DNA of 38,018 nt from Candidatus Brocadiia bacterium (GCA_013360825.1 JABWAY010000003.1:1-38018), one strand, 5' to 3'. Positions 1 through 8,954 are shown, counted from the first letter of the stretch. Program-made: numbers and translations. Notes: generated by a model from the letters alone, not told the origin.

Positions 1-144
1 GACCTGATGCAGTGAGCGCAGACGGCATTCAGGCGCCGGACGGCATTGTGGTGCCGCCGCCGGCCGCCGAGCCCCGGCCACCCGGACGCACGGTGACCGC
101 CAGCCGGCTCGCCCGCCACCCGCCGTGAGCGCGAGCCGCGGCCC

Positions 145-1188
145 GTGCTGCGCGGGGAGCTCGAGACCTTCGTCGTCGGGCCCAGCAACGAGCTGGCCTA
201 CTCCGTCACCGCCGCGCTCGTCCGCAACCCGGGCCAGGCCTTCAAGCACCTGATCCTGCACGGCGGCTGTGGCCTCGGCAAGACGCACCTGCTACAGGCG
301 GTGTGCAACGGCATCAGCCGCACCCACCCCGAGCTGGTTTGGCACTTCGTGTCCGGCGAGGTCTTCACCAACGAGTTCATCGCCGCGTTTCGAACCGCAA
401 CGCTCGACCAGTTTCGAGCGCGGTATCGCAACATCGACCTGCTCGTCATCGACGACATCCACTTCCTCTCCAACAAGAAGGCCACGCAGGAGGAGTTCCT
501 GCACACGTACAATGCGATCGACGCCTGCGGGAAGATGGTTGTCCTCTCTTCCGACCGCCATCCGCGCAGCATGTCGACCCTGTCCGAGCCATTGGTCAAC
601 CGGCTCGTGGCGGCGATGGTCGTCGAGATCGGGCCGCCCGATTACTCGATTCGCCGCGAGATTCTCCGCCGCAAGGCCGCGGTCATGCAGTGCGACCTGC
701 CGGACATGGCCCTCGACTTCCTCGCCCAGCGCGTCACGCGCAACATCCGCGAGCTGGAAGGCGCGTTGCAGAAGCTGGTAGCCCTGGCTTCGCTGACGCG
801 GGAGCCGCTGACGCTCGATCGCGTCCGGCGGGCCGTCGAGGAGTACGTTCCCGCCGCCCGGGCCCCGGAGCCGGCCCAGATCGTCCGTCAGTGCGCGCAG
901 CACTTCGGCGTCACCGTTGACGCGTTGAACTCGAGCTCACGCGATCGCACCGTGACCCTCGCGCGAGGCGTCGCGATTTTCCTGCTGCGGCGGCATACGC
1001 GGCTGAGCTACCCCGAGATCGGCCGCCTGCTCGGCGACAAGCGGCACTCGACCGCGATCATGGCTGCCCGCCGGATCCAGGACCTGCTCGACCGCGACCA
1101 GTCGGTGACGTGGCACACGGCGGGCGGCGCGCGCGACGCCCCGCTGCGCTGCCTGATCGACGAACTGGAGCAGCGCCTGCTCCAGTGA
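145..1188 (+). CDS. DnaA-like AAA+ ATPase with C-terminal DnaA domain IV (possible paralog; N-terminal domains absent or frameshifted)
   Basis: FVVGPSNELAY, Walker A GGCGLGKTH, Walker B LLVIDDIHFL, NIRELEGAL sensor region, domain IV RLSYPEIGRLLGDKRHSTAIMAARRI. GTG start; in-frame stop at 94-96. Confidence 0.85.
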   Translation: MLRGELETFVVGPSNELAYSVTAALVRNPGQAFKHLILHGGCGLGKTHLLQAVCNGISRTHPELVWHFVSGEVFTNEFIAAFRTATLDQFRARYRNIDLLVIDDIHFLSNKKATQEEFLHTYNAIDACGKMVVLSSDRHPRSMSTLSEPLVNRLVAAMVVEIGPPDYSIRREILRRKAAVMQCDLPDMALDFLAQRVTRNIRELEGALQKLVALASLTREPLTLDRVRRAVEEYVPAARAPEPAQIVRQCAQHFGVTVDALNSSSRDRTVTLARGVAIFLLRRHTRLSYPEIGRLLGDKRHSTAIMAARRIQDLLDRDQSVTWHTAGGARDAPLRCLIDELEQRLLQ

Positions 1189-1330
1189 CGCAGGCCGTCC
1201 GCCGGAGACGGCCCGCCACGGACGGAACGTCCCCCTGGGCGGCACGGATGCCGCCCGCCTTCCTTCCTCCCCCGCTCCCCCGCTTCCAGCCCCACCCCTA
1301 GCGCGGTTCACGGCGCCGGTCGTGCGCTCG

Positions 1331-1336
1331 TATAAT
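1331..1336 (+). promoter_or_regulatory. candidate -10 element TATAAT upstream of the small lipoprotein ORF
   Basis: Exact TATAAT in a GC-rich intergenic region ~25 nt before ATG 1362; only a weak TTCACG-like -35. Confidence 0.4.
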
Positions 1337-1361
1337 CTGGCCGGCAGCGGGGCCAGCCGCG

Positions 1362-1610
1362 ATGCGCAATGCATCGACGCGCAGGCTTGCTGCTAAGGAG
1401 CGACGGATGCTTGCGCGCAGGATCTGGCGACGCATGGCGCTCTCGTGCATGAGCGGTGGCACGCTGCTGGCGGCGGGCTGCCTGGCCACGCTGGAGCGGA
1501 ACATCGACCTGATACTCTCGCCGGCCGCGACGGAGAACATTCTCCGCGCCCCGTACAGCGCCGTGTCCACGCTGGTTCAGCTCGTGGCCCGCTACGTGCG
1601 CGGAGGCTGA
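1362..1610 (+). CDS. small hypothetical lipoprotein-like protein
   Basis: Basic/hydrophobic N-terminus followed by a lipobox-like LLAAGC; stop 3 nt before the FHA gene start; start codon uncertain. Confidence 0.45.
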   Translation: MRNASTRRLAAKERRMLARRIWRRMALSCMSGGTLLAAGCLATLERNIDLILSPAATENILRAPYSAVSTLVQLVARYVRGG

Positions 1611-1612
1611 GC

Positions 1613-2869
1613 ATGCCCGCCCTGCTCGTGCGCTATCCGCCGGGGAAGACGCACCGCTTCGAGCTCTCGTCCAGCCCGCTGACCGTGGGCCGATCCGAGG
1701 CGTGCGACATTCATCTGCCCAGCGAGGAGATCTCGCGCGAGCACGCCCACATCTGGATCGACGAGCACAACCGCGTCCTCGTTCAGGATCGCCGCTCCAA
1801 GAACGGCACGCGCGTCGACGCCGGCGAGACCTTCCGCAACGAGGTGCGGGTGGCCCGCCGGTCGATCCGCGTGGGCGAATTCGAGCTGGAGATCGTCGAA
1901 GCGCCGCCGGCGGACGACACTGCCGACACGCGCGTGGTCTTCCAGCCCGATCCCCCCACCGCCTCGGGCGACGCCAGCTTCTTCCCCCCCACACGGCAAC
2001 TCGACCTGAACACACAGCGCCTCTCGCTCCTGATGAGCCTGGCCGAGCGGATCAGCGGCGTCTTCGACCGCAAGCAACTGCTCGAGCAGGCGCTCGATGC
2101 CTGCTGCGAGGCGCTCTCCTTCGAGCGCGGCCTGATCGTCATCAAGACCCAGCGCGGCGACACGGAGGCCCCCGTGACGCGCAACGTGCAGCGGGACGCC
2201 AGCGGCGCGTACACGGTCAGCCGCACGCTCATCAACCGGGCCCTGCTCCACGGCGAGCGGGCCGTGGTCAACAACCTCGCCACCGACATGGTCGGCAACA
2301 TCAGCGACAGCCTGGTCCGCTTCCCGATCTGCTCCGCGCTGTGCGTGCCCATCCTGCACCGTGATGAGATCCTGGGCGCCATCTATGGCGACCGCATTAC
2401 CCAAGCCTCCACTTACACCAACGAGGACGTGGACTTCCTGGCGGCCATCGCGCGGCAGGTCGGCGTCGACCGCGTCTTCGCCGGCGTGGCGCCCCGCAAG
2501 AAGGCGGAACTGATCGCGGAGCTCAAGGCCGACGGCCCGGTCGCCATGGTCGGCGACGGCGTCAATGACGCCCCCGCGCTTGCCGTCGCCGACGTCGGCA
2601 TCGCCATGGGCACCGGGTCCGACATCGCCGCCGAGGCGGGGCACATCGTCCTCGTGCGCGCCGACCTCCGCGACGTGGAAGCCGCGATCGATCTCAGCGC
2701 GCGGGTCCTCCGGACCATCCGGCAGAACCTCTTCTGGGCCTTCGCCTACAACGTCGCGATGATTCCCGCGGCCGCGCTGGGCTGGCTGAACCCGATGATC
2801 GCCGCCGGCGCGATGGCCGTCAGCAGCCTCAGCGTCGTCGCGAACTCGCTCCGCCTCCGCCGCGCCTGA
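1613..2869 (+). CDS. FHA-GAF domain protein whose reading frame continues into the C-terminal end of a copper-type P1B ATPase (chimeric ORF)
   Basis: FHA (VGRSEACDIHLPSEEISREHAHI...RSKNGTRV), GAF (CVPILHRDEILGAIYGDR...NEDVDFLAAIARQVG), then P1B ATPase motifs KKAELIAELKADGPVAMVGDGVNDAPALAVADVGIAMGTGSDIAAEAGHIVLV and IRQNLFWAFAYNVAMIPAAALGWLNPMIAAGAMAVSSLSVVANSLRLRR. The ATPase lacks its N-terminal, TM, phosphorylation (DKTGT) and most nucleotide-binding regions. Confidence 0.75.
   Translation: MPALLVRYPPGKTHRFELSSSPLTVGRSEACDIHLPSEEISREHAHIWIDEHNRVLVQDRRSKNGTRVDAGETFRNEVRVARRSIRVGEFELEIVEAPPADDTADTRVVFQPDPPTASGDASFFPPTRQLDLNTQRLSLLMSLAERISGVFDRKQLLEQALDACCEALSFERGLIVIKTQRGDTEAPVTRNVQRDASGAYTVSRTLINRALLHGERAVVNNLATDMVGNISDSLVRFPICSALCVPILHRDEILGAIYGDRITQASTYTNEDVDFLAAIARQVGVDRVFAGVAPRKKAELIAELKADGPVAMVGDGVNDAPALAVADVGIAMGTGSDIAAEAGHIVLVRADLRDVEAAIDLSARVLRTIRQNLFWAFAYNVAMIPAAALGWLNPMIAAGAMAVSSLSVVANSLRLRRA
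2444..2482 (+). other. probable junction between FHA-GAF gene and P1B ATPase gene
   Basis: Encodes AIARQVGVDRVFA, which fits both the GAF C-terminus (FLAAIARQVGxAIEN) and the P1B ATPase motif (AIARxVGIDxVxAxVxPxxK). Confidence 0.6.
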
Positions 2870-2879
2870 CCCCGGGCCC

Positions 2880-3818
2880 CTACTTCATCGTGCGCGGCTC
2901 GCGCTCCCAGATTTTCCGGAGCACCGACTCCAGCCGCTCCCGGACCTCCGCGTCGGGATGGTCCTTCATCAGGCGCGCCACCGCCTCCGCCGCCCCCGCC
3001 CCCCGCGCCGTCAGCATCTCGGTCGCACGCAGCCGCTCGTTCGTGTCCTTCGAGGCCAGGAGATCCGCATCCCGGCGCAGCGCAAGGTCCTCGTCCTCCG
3101 TCAGACGCCTCGCCCCCCGGAGCTCCTCCAGAATGTCCTCCACCTCGGGGCGCATGACATACACGTACTCGAACGTGACGCGCGGAGTCGCAAAGGTCCG
3201 GACACGGATGTGCAGGTAGGCCCCCTCGCCGCTCCGCAGCCGGAACCAGGCACTCTCGGGCTGAAGCTCCCGGATGTCCACCTCGCCGGGCTCCAGCGCC
3301 TGGGCCAGCGCCGGCCGGCGCGCGGCGTCGATCTTCCCGAATCCCTCGGGAACCCCCGCGCCGATCCCGAAGATCCCCCGGACGGTCAGGATCGAACCGC
3401 CCCCCTGCGAGCGGACGATCGCGATGTCCCCCCTGTGACCCGGGTCGTTCCGGTCTTCCTCGAAGCGCCACGTGTCGCGGCCGAAGGCGTCGAGGGAGAA
3501 GGTTCCGGTCTTGTAGAAGCGGGGGAAGGTGCCGATGAGGCCGCGCGCGGCGGTCTCGTTTTTCCCCTGGTTGCGCCAGCGGACCTCGATGGAGTAGAGG
3601 GCATAGCGCTCCGCGTCGATGACGAGCGACGGGACGCCGGGCTTCCCGAGAACCGTCTCCCGTCCGCGATCGAGAAGGAGGACCTCGTAGGCGTCGGCGT
3701 CCTCGACCTTCGGCCAGGTCAGGGTGAGTTTTCCGTCGGCGAATTCGCCGCGGACGTCCTCCGCCACGGCGGGGACGGCGAGGAGGGCCAGGAGCAGCGG
3801 AAGGGCGGCGCGCGGCAT
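2880..3818 (-). CDS. secreted hypothetical protein with HEAT-like C-terminus
   Basis: Signal peptide MPRAALPLLLALLAVPAVA; C-terminal repeat-like RLRATEMLTARGAGAAEAVARLMKDHPDAEVRERLESVLRKIWE. Confidence 0.65.
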   Translation of the reverse strand: MPRAALPLLLALLAVPAVAEDVRGEFADGKLTLTWPKVEDADAYEVLLLDRGRETVLGKPGVPSLVIDAERYALYSIEVRWRNQGKNETAARGLIGTFPRFYKTGTFSLDAFGRDTWRFEEDRNDPGHRGDIAIVRSQGGGSILTVRGIFGIGAGVPEGFGKIDAARRPALAQALEPGEVDIRELQPESAWFRLRSGEGAYLHIRVRTFATPRVTFEYVYVMRPEVEDILEELRGARRLTEDEDLALRRDADLLASKDTNERLRATEMLTARGAGAAEAVARLMKDHPDAEVRERLESVLRKIWEREPRTMK

Positions 3819-3991
3819 GGTGTCTCCGGGGAGGGGGCAGGACTCGAGGCCGTTCACAGGGGCCGGGGAGGGCAGTTTACGTGATCCCGGCGGGTTGTCC
3901 CTCCCCGAGGAGAAACCATGTTCCTTTTTCCGGAAGTCTCATAGGATTCCGCAACACCCCCGCAACCCCACAACACCGGAGGCAGGCACCC

Positions 3992-5455
3992 ATGATCCGC
4001 GTCAACACCACGCGCCGGCTCGAGCGCACGGACCTTCTGGTCCTCTTTGCCGAAGAACCGCCCACGAAGGACCAGAAGCCCGCCTGGCGCTGGTCGACGC
4101 TCTCGGGGGATGCGAATCGCCGGCTGGTCGCGGCGCTGGAGAAGGAACGGTTCACGGGACGGACCGCGCAGACGTTCGTCTGGCACGCCGCGGATACGAA
4201 CGCGGAGCGCGTTCTGGTGGCGGGGCTGGGGAAGGCGGCGAAACGGGACGTGGATCTGACGATCCGCGCGGCGGGGGCGGCGGCGCGGAAGGCGCGGGAC
4301 ATCGGGGCGCTGCGTGTCGCGGCGGAGCTGCCGCCGGCGGGGAAGGTCGGGGAGGAGAGGAGCGCCCAGGCGATCGCGGAGGGGTTCATGCTCGGGGCCT
4401 ACGAGTTCGACCGGTACCGGTCGCGGGAGCCCCAGAAATCCTTCGAGGCGGTGACGATCGTGGCGGCGCCGGAGAGGGCGCTGAAGCTGGCGGAGATCAT
4501 GTGCCGGGCGACGCTGTTCGCGCGGGATCTGGTCAACACCCCCGCGGGAGACTGCGCGCCGCGGCACCTCGCCGATGCGGCGCGAAAGCTCGCCGGGGCG
4601 CACGTGAAGGTGACGGTCTGGGGGCCGAAGGAGATCGAAAAGAAAAACATGGGCGGGCTGATCGGGATCGGGAAGGGATCGGACGAGCCGTATCATTTCA
4701 TCATGCTGAAGTATGAGGGCAGGAAGGGGGCGAAGAAGATCGCGGTCTGCGGCAAGGGGATCACCTTCGACTCCGGCGGGCTCTGCATCAAGCCGGCGGA
4801 CGGGATGGGAACGATGAAGTGCGACATGAGCGGCGCGGCGGCCGTCCTCGGGCTGTTTGCGGCGATCAGCGAACTGAAGCCGGAGTGCTCCGTCTACGGG
4901 TACATCCCCGCGGCGGAGAACATGACCGGCGGGAGCGCGGTGAAGACGGGGGACGTCCTGCGGACGGCGAGCGGGCGGACCATCGAGGTCAACAACACCG
5001 ATGCGGAGGGGCGGGTGGTCCTGGCCGACGCGATGACGGTCGCGCGCGAGGACAAGCCCGACGAGATCATCGACCTCGCGACCCTGACGGGCGCCTGCGT
5101 CGTCGCCCTCGGCGACCAGGTCGCGGGACTCTTCGCGAACGACGACGCCCTGGCCGCGGGGATCGAGGCGGCGGCGAAACGCGCGGGCGAGCGGTTCTGG
5201 CGGATGCCGATCGTGAGCGAGTACCGGGACCTGCTGAAGTCGGAGATCGCCGACATCAAGAACAGCGGCGGGCGTTACGCCGGGGCGATCCAGGGCGCGC
5301 TGTTCCTGCAGGAATGGGCCGGGGAACAGCCCTGGGCCCACCTCGACATCGCGGGGCCTGCGTGGACGGACAAGGGGCTTCCGTACTGCCAGCCCGGGGG
5401 GACCGGGTTCGCGGTGCGGACCCTGCTGGAATACGTGACCGCGCAGGGCCGGTAG
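3992..5455 (+). CDS. pepA: leucyl aminopeptidase (M17 family)
   Basis: Metal/active-site motifs GKGITFDSGGLCIKPADGMGTMKCDMSGAAAVLG and NNTDAEGRVVLADAM. Confidence 0.93.
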   Translation: MIRVNTTRRLERTDLLVLFAEEPPTKDQKPAWRWSTLSGDANRRLVAALEKERFTGRTAQTFVWHAADTNAERVLVAGLGKAAKRDVDLTIRAAGAAARKARDIGALRVAAELPPAGKVGEERSAQAIAEGFMLGAYEFDRYRSREPQKSFEAVTIVAAPERALKLAEIMCRATLFARDLVNTPAGDCAPRHLADAARKLAGAHVKVTVWGPKEIEKKNMGGLIGIGKGSDEPYHFIMLKYEGRKGAKKIAVCGKGITFDSGGLCIKPADGMGTMKCDMSGAAAVLGLFAAISELKPECSVYGYIPAAENMTGGSAVKTGDVLRTASGRTIEVNNTDAEGRVVLADAMTVAREDKPDEIIDLATLTGACVVALGDQVAGLFANDDALAAGIEAAAKRAGERFWRMPIVSEYRDLLKSEIADIKNSGGRYAGAIQGALFLQEWAGEQPWAHLDIAGPAWTDKGLPYCQPGGTGFAVRTLLEYVTAQGR

Positions 5456-5492
5456 CAGCGGGGAGCGGGGTCGCGCGGGCCCGGGAGGCGGT

Positions 5493-5714
5493 CTACTTCC
5501 GGAACTGCTTCCTCACGATGTCGAAGACCGTCTGCTTTCCGTCGCCCCCGCAGCCTTTGCAGGACAGGTCGACCGCGTCCCCGAGCCGGATCCCGCCGAT
5601 TCCCAGGCAGGATTCGCAGGTGCGGATCGGCACCAGGAACGCCGCCGCAAGGGCGGCGAGGCCGACCAGAGCCAGCAGCCTGGTTCCGAATCCGCGGCGT
5701 GGGGACGCACTCAT
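5493..5714 (-). CDS. small membrane-anchored protein with two CxxCxGxG (DnaJ-type) zinc-binding repeats
   Basis: One TM segment (LLALVGLAALAAAFLVPI) then CESCLGIG and CKGCGGDG; SD-like cggaga before ATG. Confidence 0.6.
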   Translation of the reverse strand: MSASPRRGFGTRLLALVGLAALAAAFLVPIRTCESCLGIGGIRLGDAVDLSCKGCGGDGKQTVFDIVRKQFRK

Positions 5715-5816
5715 GGGGCTTTCTCCGAAGGGACTCCCATTCTCCGCGAATCCGGCGCGGTGTCAGCGAGATTCTGCGGTTCCGGGTGATGCGCCCCCGT
5801 CCCGCGCCGCCGGAGG

Positions 5817-5822
5817 TAGAAT
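5817..5822 (+). promoter_or_regulatory. candidate -10 (TAGAAT) for a leaderless or near-leaderless transcript
   Basis: TAGAAT ends 9 nt before ATG 5832; no Shine-Dalgarno in the gap (cccaccgcc). Confidence 0.45.
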
Positions 5823-5831
5823 CCCACCGCC

Positions 5832-6443
5832 ATGTTTCCTCCCTCCCTCTGTGTCTTCGCGCGCCGCCCGGAATCCGGCCGTGTGAAGACCCGCCTGGCG
5901 GCCGAGATCGGGGCGGAGGCGGCGCTGGGAGCGTACAGGGATTGCCTCCGCGCGGTCGCGGCGCAGGCGGCGCGGATCGCGCCGCGCGGTTCGCTCCGGG
6001 GACTGTTCGTCTTCGGGACGCCCGACGGCTGCGTGAACGACATGGCGGCCTGGTTCCCGCGCTGGTCCGCGTTCATGGACCAGGGTGACGGCGACCTCGG
6101 CGAGCGGATGGGGCGCGCGTTCCGGCGCTGCTCCCCGGCCGTCCTGATCGGGACCGACTCCCCCGACCTCCCGGACGCGCACGTCGAGCAGGCGTTCCGC
6201 GATCTGGAGTCGCACGACGTCGTCCTCGGCCCCGCGGAGGACGGCGGTTATGTCCTGATCGGGCTGCGGGAACAGCGCCCGGATCTGTTCCGGGACATCC
6301 CGTGGTCCACGCCGGCCGTGCTCGAGACGACGTTGAAGCGGGCTGCGGGACTCCGGGTCTCCTTGCTCCCCCCCTGGTACGACATCGACACGCGCGCCGA
6401 CCTGGAGCGGTGGCGGCGCGGGACCGCCGGCGCGCAGGGATGA
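5832..6443 (+). CDS. DUF2064 / TIGR04282-family glycosyltransferase-like protein
   Basis: FARRPESGRVKTRLA, GDLGERMGRAF, VLIGTDSPDLP, GPAEDGGYVLIGL, PPWYDIDTRADLE. Confidence 0.85.
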   Translation: MFPPSLCVFARRPESGRVKTRLAAEIGAEAALGAYRDCLRAVAAQAARIAPRGSLRGLFVFGTPDGCVNDMAAWFPRWSAFMDQGDGDLGERMGRAFRRCSPAVLIGTDSPDLPDAHVEQAFRDLESHDVVLGPAEDGGYVLIGLREQRPDLFRDIPWSTPAVLETTLKRAAGLRVSLLPPWYDIDTRADLERWRRGTAGAQG

Positions 6444-7129
6444 CCTCTCCCCGGATCGCGGTCGTCATTCCCGCGCTGAACGAGGAGAAGAGCCTGCCGC
6501 TCGTCCTGGCCGCCCTTCCGACCGTCGAGGATGTCGTGGTCGTGGACAACGGCTCGACGGACCGGACGGCGGAGGTCGCGCGGGCGGGAGGGGCTCGCGT
6601 CGTGGAGGAACTCCGGCGCGGGTATGGGAGCGCGTGCCTGGCGGGGATCGCGGCGCTGGGGGACCCGGACATCGTGGTCTTCGTGGATGCGGACTTCAGC
6701 GATCATCCCGAGGAACTCCCCCTTCTGACGGCGCCGATCGCGGCGGGGGAGGCCGACATGGTGATCGGGTCGCGCTCGCTCGGCGAGCGGGAGCGCGGCG
6801 CGCTCCTCCCGCAGGCCCGGTTCGGGAACGCGCTGGCCTGTTTCCTGATGCGCGTCCTCTACGGCCACCGCTACACCGACCTCGGCCCGTTCCGGGCGAT
6901 CCGGGCCTCCTCGCTGCGGGCGCTCGGGATGCGTGACCGGAATTTCGGCTGGACCGTGGAGATGCAGATCCGGGCGCTCCGGCACGGGCTGCGGATCCGG
7001 GAGGTGCCGGTCCGTTACCGCTGCCGGATCGGGACGTCGAAAATCACCGGTACGATCTCGGGCACGATTCGTGCAGGATATAAGATCCTGTGGACGATCT
7101 TCCGCCACGCCCTTTCCCGAAAGGCCTGA
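6440..7129 (+). CDS. family 2 glycosyltransferase
   Basis: AVVIPALNEEKSLPLVL, VVDNGSTDRTAEVA, FVDADFSDHPEEL; 4-nt ATGA overlap with the upstream gene. Confidence 0.88.
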   Translation: MTSPRIAVVIPALNEEKSLPLVLAALPTVEDVVVVDNGSTDRTAEVARAGGARVVEELRRGYGSACLAGIAALGDPDIVVFVDADFSDHPEELPLLTAPIAAGEADMVIGSRSLGERERGALLPQARFGNALACFLMRVLYGHRYTDLGPFRAIRASSLRALGMRDRNFGWTVEMQIRALRHGLRIREVPVRYRCRIGTSKITGTISGTIRAGYKILWTIFRHALSRKA

Positions 7130-7141
7130 ACGTCAAATCCC

Positions 7142-8413
7142 ATGACGCTTCGTAAAACCGGTTTCCTCCTCGCCCTCGTCCTCGGGGCCCTCCCCGCCGC
7201 GGCCGGTGAACGCTGGTTCAAGGAACGCGTCCGCTTCGAAAACCTCCCGGACGCCTCCCGGACTCATGACCCTGACACCGCGCTGGCGTTCTCGGTGATA
7301 CCGCAGGGGAAGTACAAGTGGGGCTGGATGGCGGTCACCTATCCGGACGGGACGGTCGCCAACTTCGAGAAGGCGGAGGTGAAGAACGGGAAGGCGAAGT
7401 TGAGTCTTCCGCTCGACCAGGGGAAAGGGAAGTACGTGGTGGAATTCCTGGTTGAAGGCGAGCTGGGGCCGGCGGTGGGGGCGATCTTCCACTACTACTG
7501 CGGCGTGCCGGTGGAGGCCGAGAAGGAGCAGGACTACGCCTGGGACCCGCGCGCGGCGGACCTGATCGAGCGGGACGTTTTCAAACGGATCACGGATTTC
7601 CGGGACACGCTCGGGCTGCCGAAAGTCGTCTGGGACGAGCGGTGCGCGGACCTGGGGCGGGACCACTGCGCGGACATGATCGAGAACCGGTTCTTCGCCC
7701 ATGTCTCCCCGAAGCATGGGGATCTCGCGGCGCGCGGGAAGGTCAAGTACGGGTGGAAAAACGTGATCTGGGGCGTGCCGGATCGCGCGTACGTGTCCAA
7801 GCCGGACGGTCCCATTTTCATCGGCGAGGACATCGCCTTCGACAACAACCCCGGGGCGGCGATGGATGCCTGGCTGGGGTCTCCCGGCCATCGCGCCGTG
7901 TTCATGAACAAGTTCGTGACCCACCTCGGCGTCGGCGTCCGGAAGATGGAGCAGATGGAGAACGGGTTCCTTGTGCGCCGGATCTACCTGGTCGCCGCCT
8001 TCGCCCTGTATGCGGACTCCAATATCGCAAAGGCCGAACAGGAAGCGGCGGAAAAGGCGCTCGAGGCGAAGGCCTGGCCGCAGCTCCAGAAGGCCGAGGA
8101 CCTCGAGGCGCGGGACGCCCCGGCCGCGGTCGATCTCTACGAGGAGATCGCGGCGAAATGGCCCACGACGGCCTCAGGCCGGAAGGCGGCGGCGCGGGCG
8201 AAAGAGCTGAAGGAGCGGGAGGACTGGGCGGCGATCGTCAAGGCCGCCACCAGCCGCAGGGAGGCGCGGCAGTGGGTGGAACGGGCGCGCATGCTGATCG
8301 ACAACAAGAAACCCGAGAATGCGCGCGTCTGGCTGGAAAAAACGCTGGAAACCCATCCGGACACCCCCGAGGCCGAGGAGGCCCGCAGGATGCTCCAGGC
8401 CCTTCCAAAATAG
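7142..8413 (+). CDS. secreted CAP/SCP-domain protein with C-terminal TPR-like helices
   Basis: Signal peptide; CAP motifs NRFFAHVSP, GEDIAFDN, AMDAWLGSPGHRAVFMN, HLGVGV. Confidence 0.82.
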   Translation: MTLRKTGFLLALVLGALPAAAGERWFKERVRFENLPDASRTHDPDTALAFSVIPQGKYKWGWMAVTYPDGTVANFEKAEVKNGKAKLSLPLDQGKGKYVVEFLVEGELGPAVGAIFHYYCGVPVEAEKEQDYAWDPRAADLIERDVFKRITDFRDTLGLPKVVWDERCADLGRDHCADMIENRFFAHVSPKHGDLAARGKVKYGWKNVIWGVPDRAYVSKPDGPIFIGEDIAFDNNPGAAMDAWLGSPGHRAVFMNKFVTHLGVGVRKMEQMENGFLVRRIYLVAAFALYADSNIAKAEQEAAEKALEAKAWPQLQKAEDLEARDAPAAVDLYEEIAAKWPTTASGRKAAARAKELKEREDWAAIVKAATSRREARQWVERARMLIDNKKPENARVWLEKTLETHPDTPEAEEARRMLQALPK

Positions 8414-8512
8414 TTCCCTTCCGCGGAATTCCGAATTTCGCGTAACGAGCCGGATTCCGCCCGTCCTTCGTGCAGACGTGGGGGGGCCAAGATTACTGAT
8501 ACGGAGGCAGCC

Positions 8513-8899
8513 ATGAGATTTCTGCTCGCACTGATGGCCGCGGCGGTGTTCATGACCGGCGGTGTGGCCGGCGCCGAGGGTGCCGGGAAGGGCAAGGTGG
8601 AGAGGAAAGAGGAGGTCAAGCGCCGGAAGAAGGCGGATGAGGAGAAGAAGGCGCGGAAGGCGAAGGAAGAGATGAAGAGGCGCAAGGCGGCGGAGGAGAT
8701 GAAGAAGCGCCGGATGATGGAGGAGAAGCGGAAGCGGGAGATGGAGGAGAAGAAAAAGAGGGAGATGGAGGAGAGGCTGAAGGGCGAGGGCGGTTGCGAA
8801 GAGGGGAAGGATGGCAAGAAGGGGAAGGATGGGGCGGAGGGGAAAGAGGAGAAGGAGCGCAAGGAGCGGAAAGACGGGGATGGCGTGAAGAAGCTCTAA
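8513..8899 (+). CDS. secreted, extremely charged Lys/Glu/Arg-rich low-complexity protein
   Basis: Signal peptide MRFLLALMAAAVFMTGGVAGA, then long K/E/R helix-like tract; good SD (acggagg) before ATG. Confidence 0.6.
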   Translation: MRFLLALMAAAVFMTGGVAGAEGAGKGKVERKEEVKRRKKADEEKKARKAKEEMKRRKAAEEMKKRRMMEEKRKREMEEKKKREMEERLKGEGGCEEGKDGKKGKDGAEGKEEKERKERKDGDGVKKL

Positions 8900-8932
8900 C
8901 CCCGCCGCCGGCGACGCCGATCAGAACACGCG

Positions 8933-8954
8933 CACCCGGTCCATCGACCGGGTG
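8933..8954. terminator. inverted repeat, candidate terminator between convergent genes
   Basis: cacccggt-ccatcg-accgggtg: perfect 8-bp stem with 6-nt loop, followed on + by ttcttg; lies between convergent 8899 and nuoN stop 9110. Confidence 0.45.

Noticed and set aside
8137-8862. 241-aa minus ORF rich in Ser/Phe (MRSFSSFPSAPSFPFLPSFPSS...)
   Set aside because: Antisense of the Lys/Glu-rich polypurine gene and of the CAP gene; the + frames have signal peptides and an SD.
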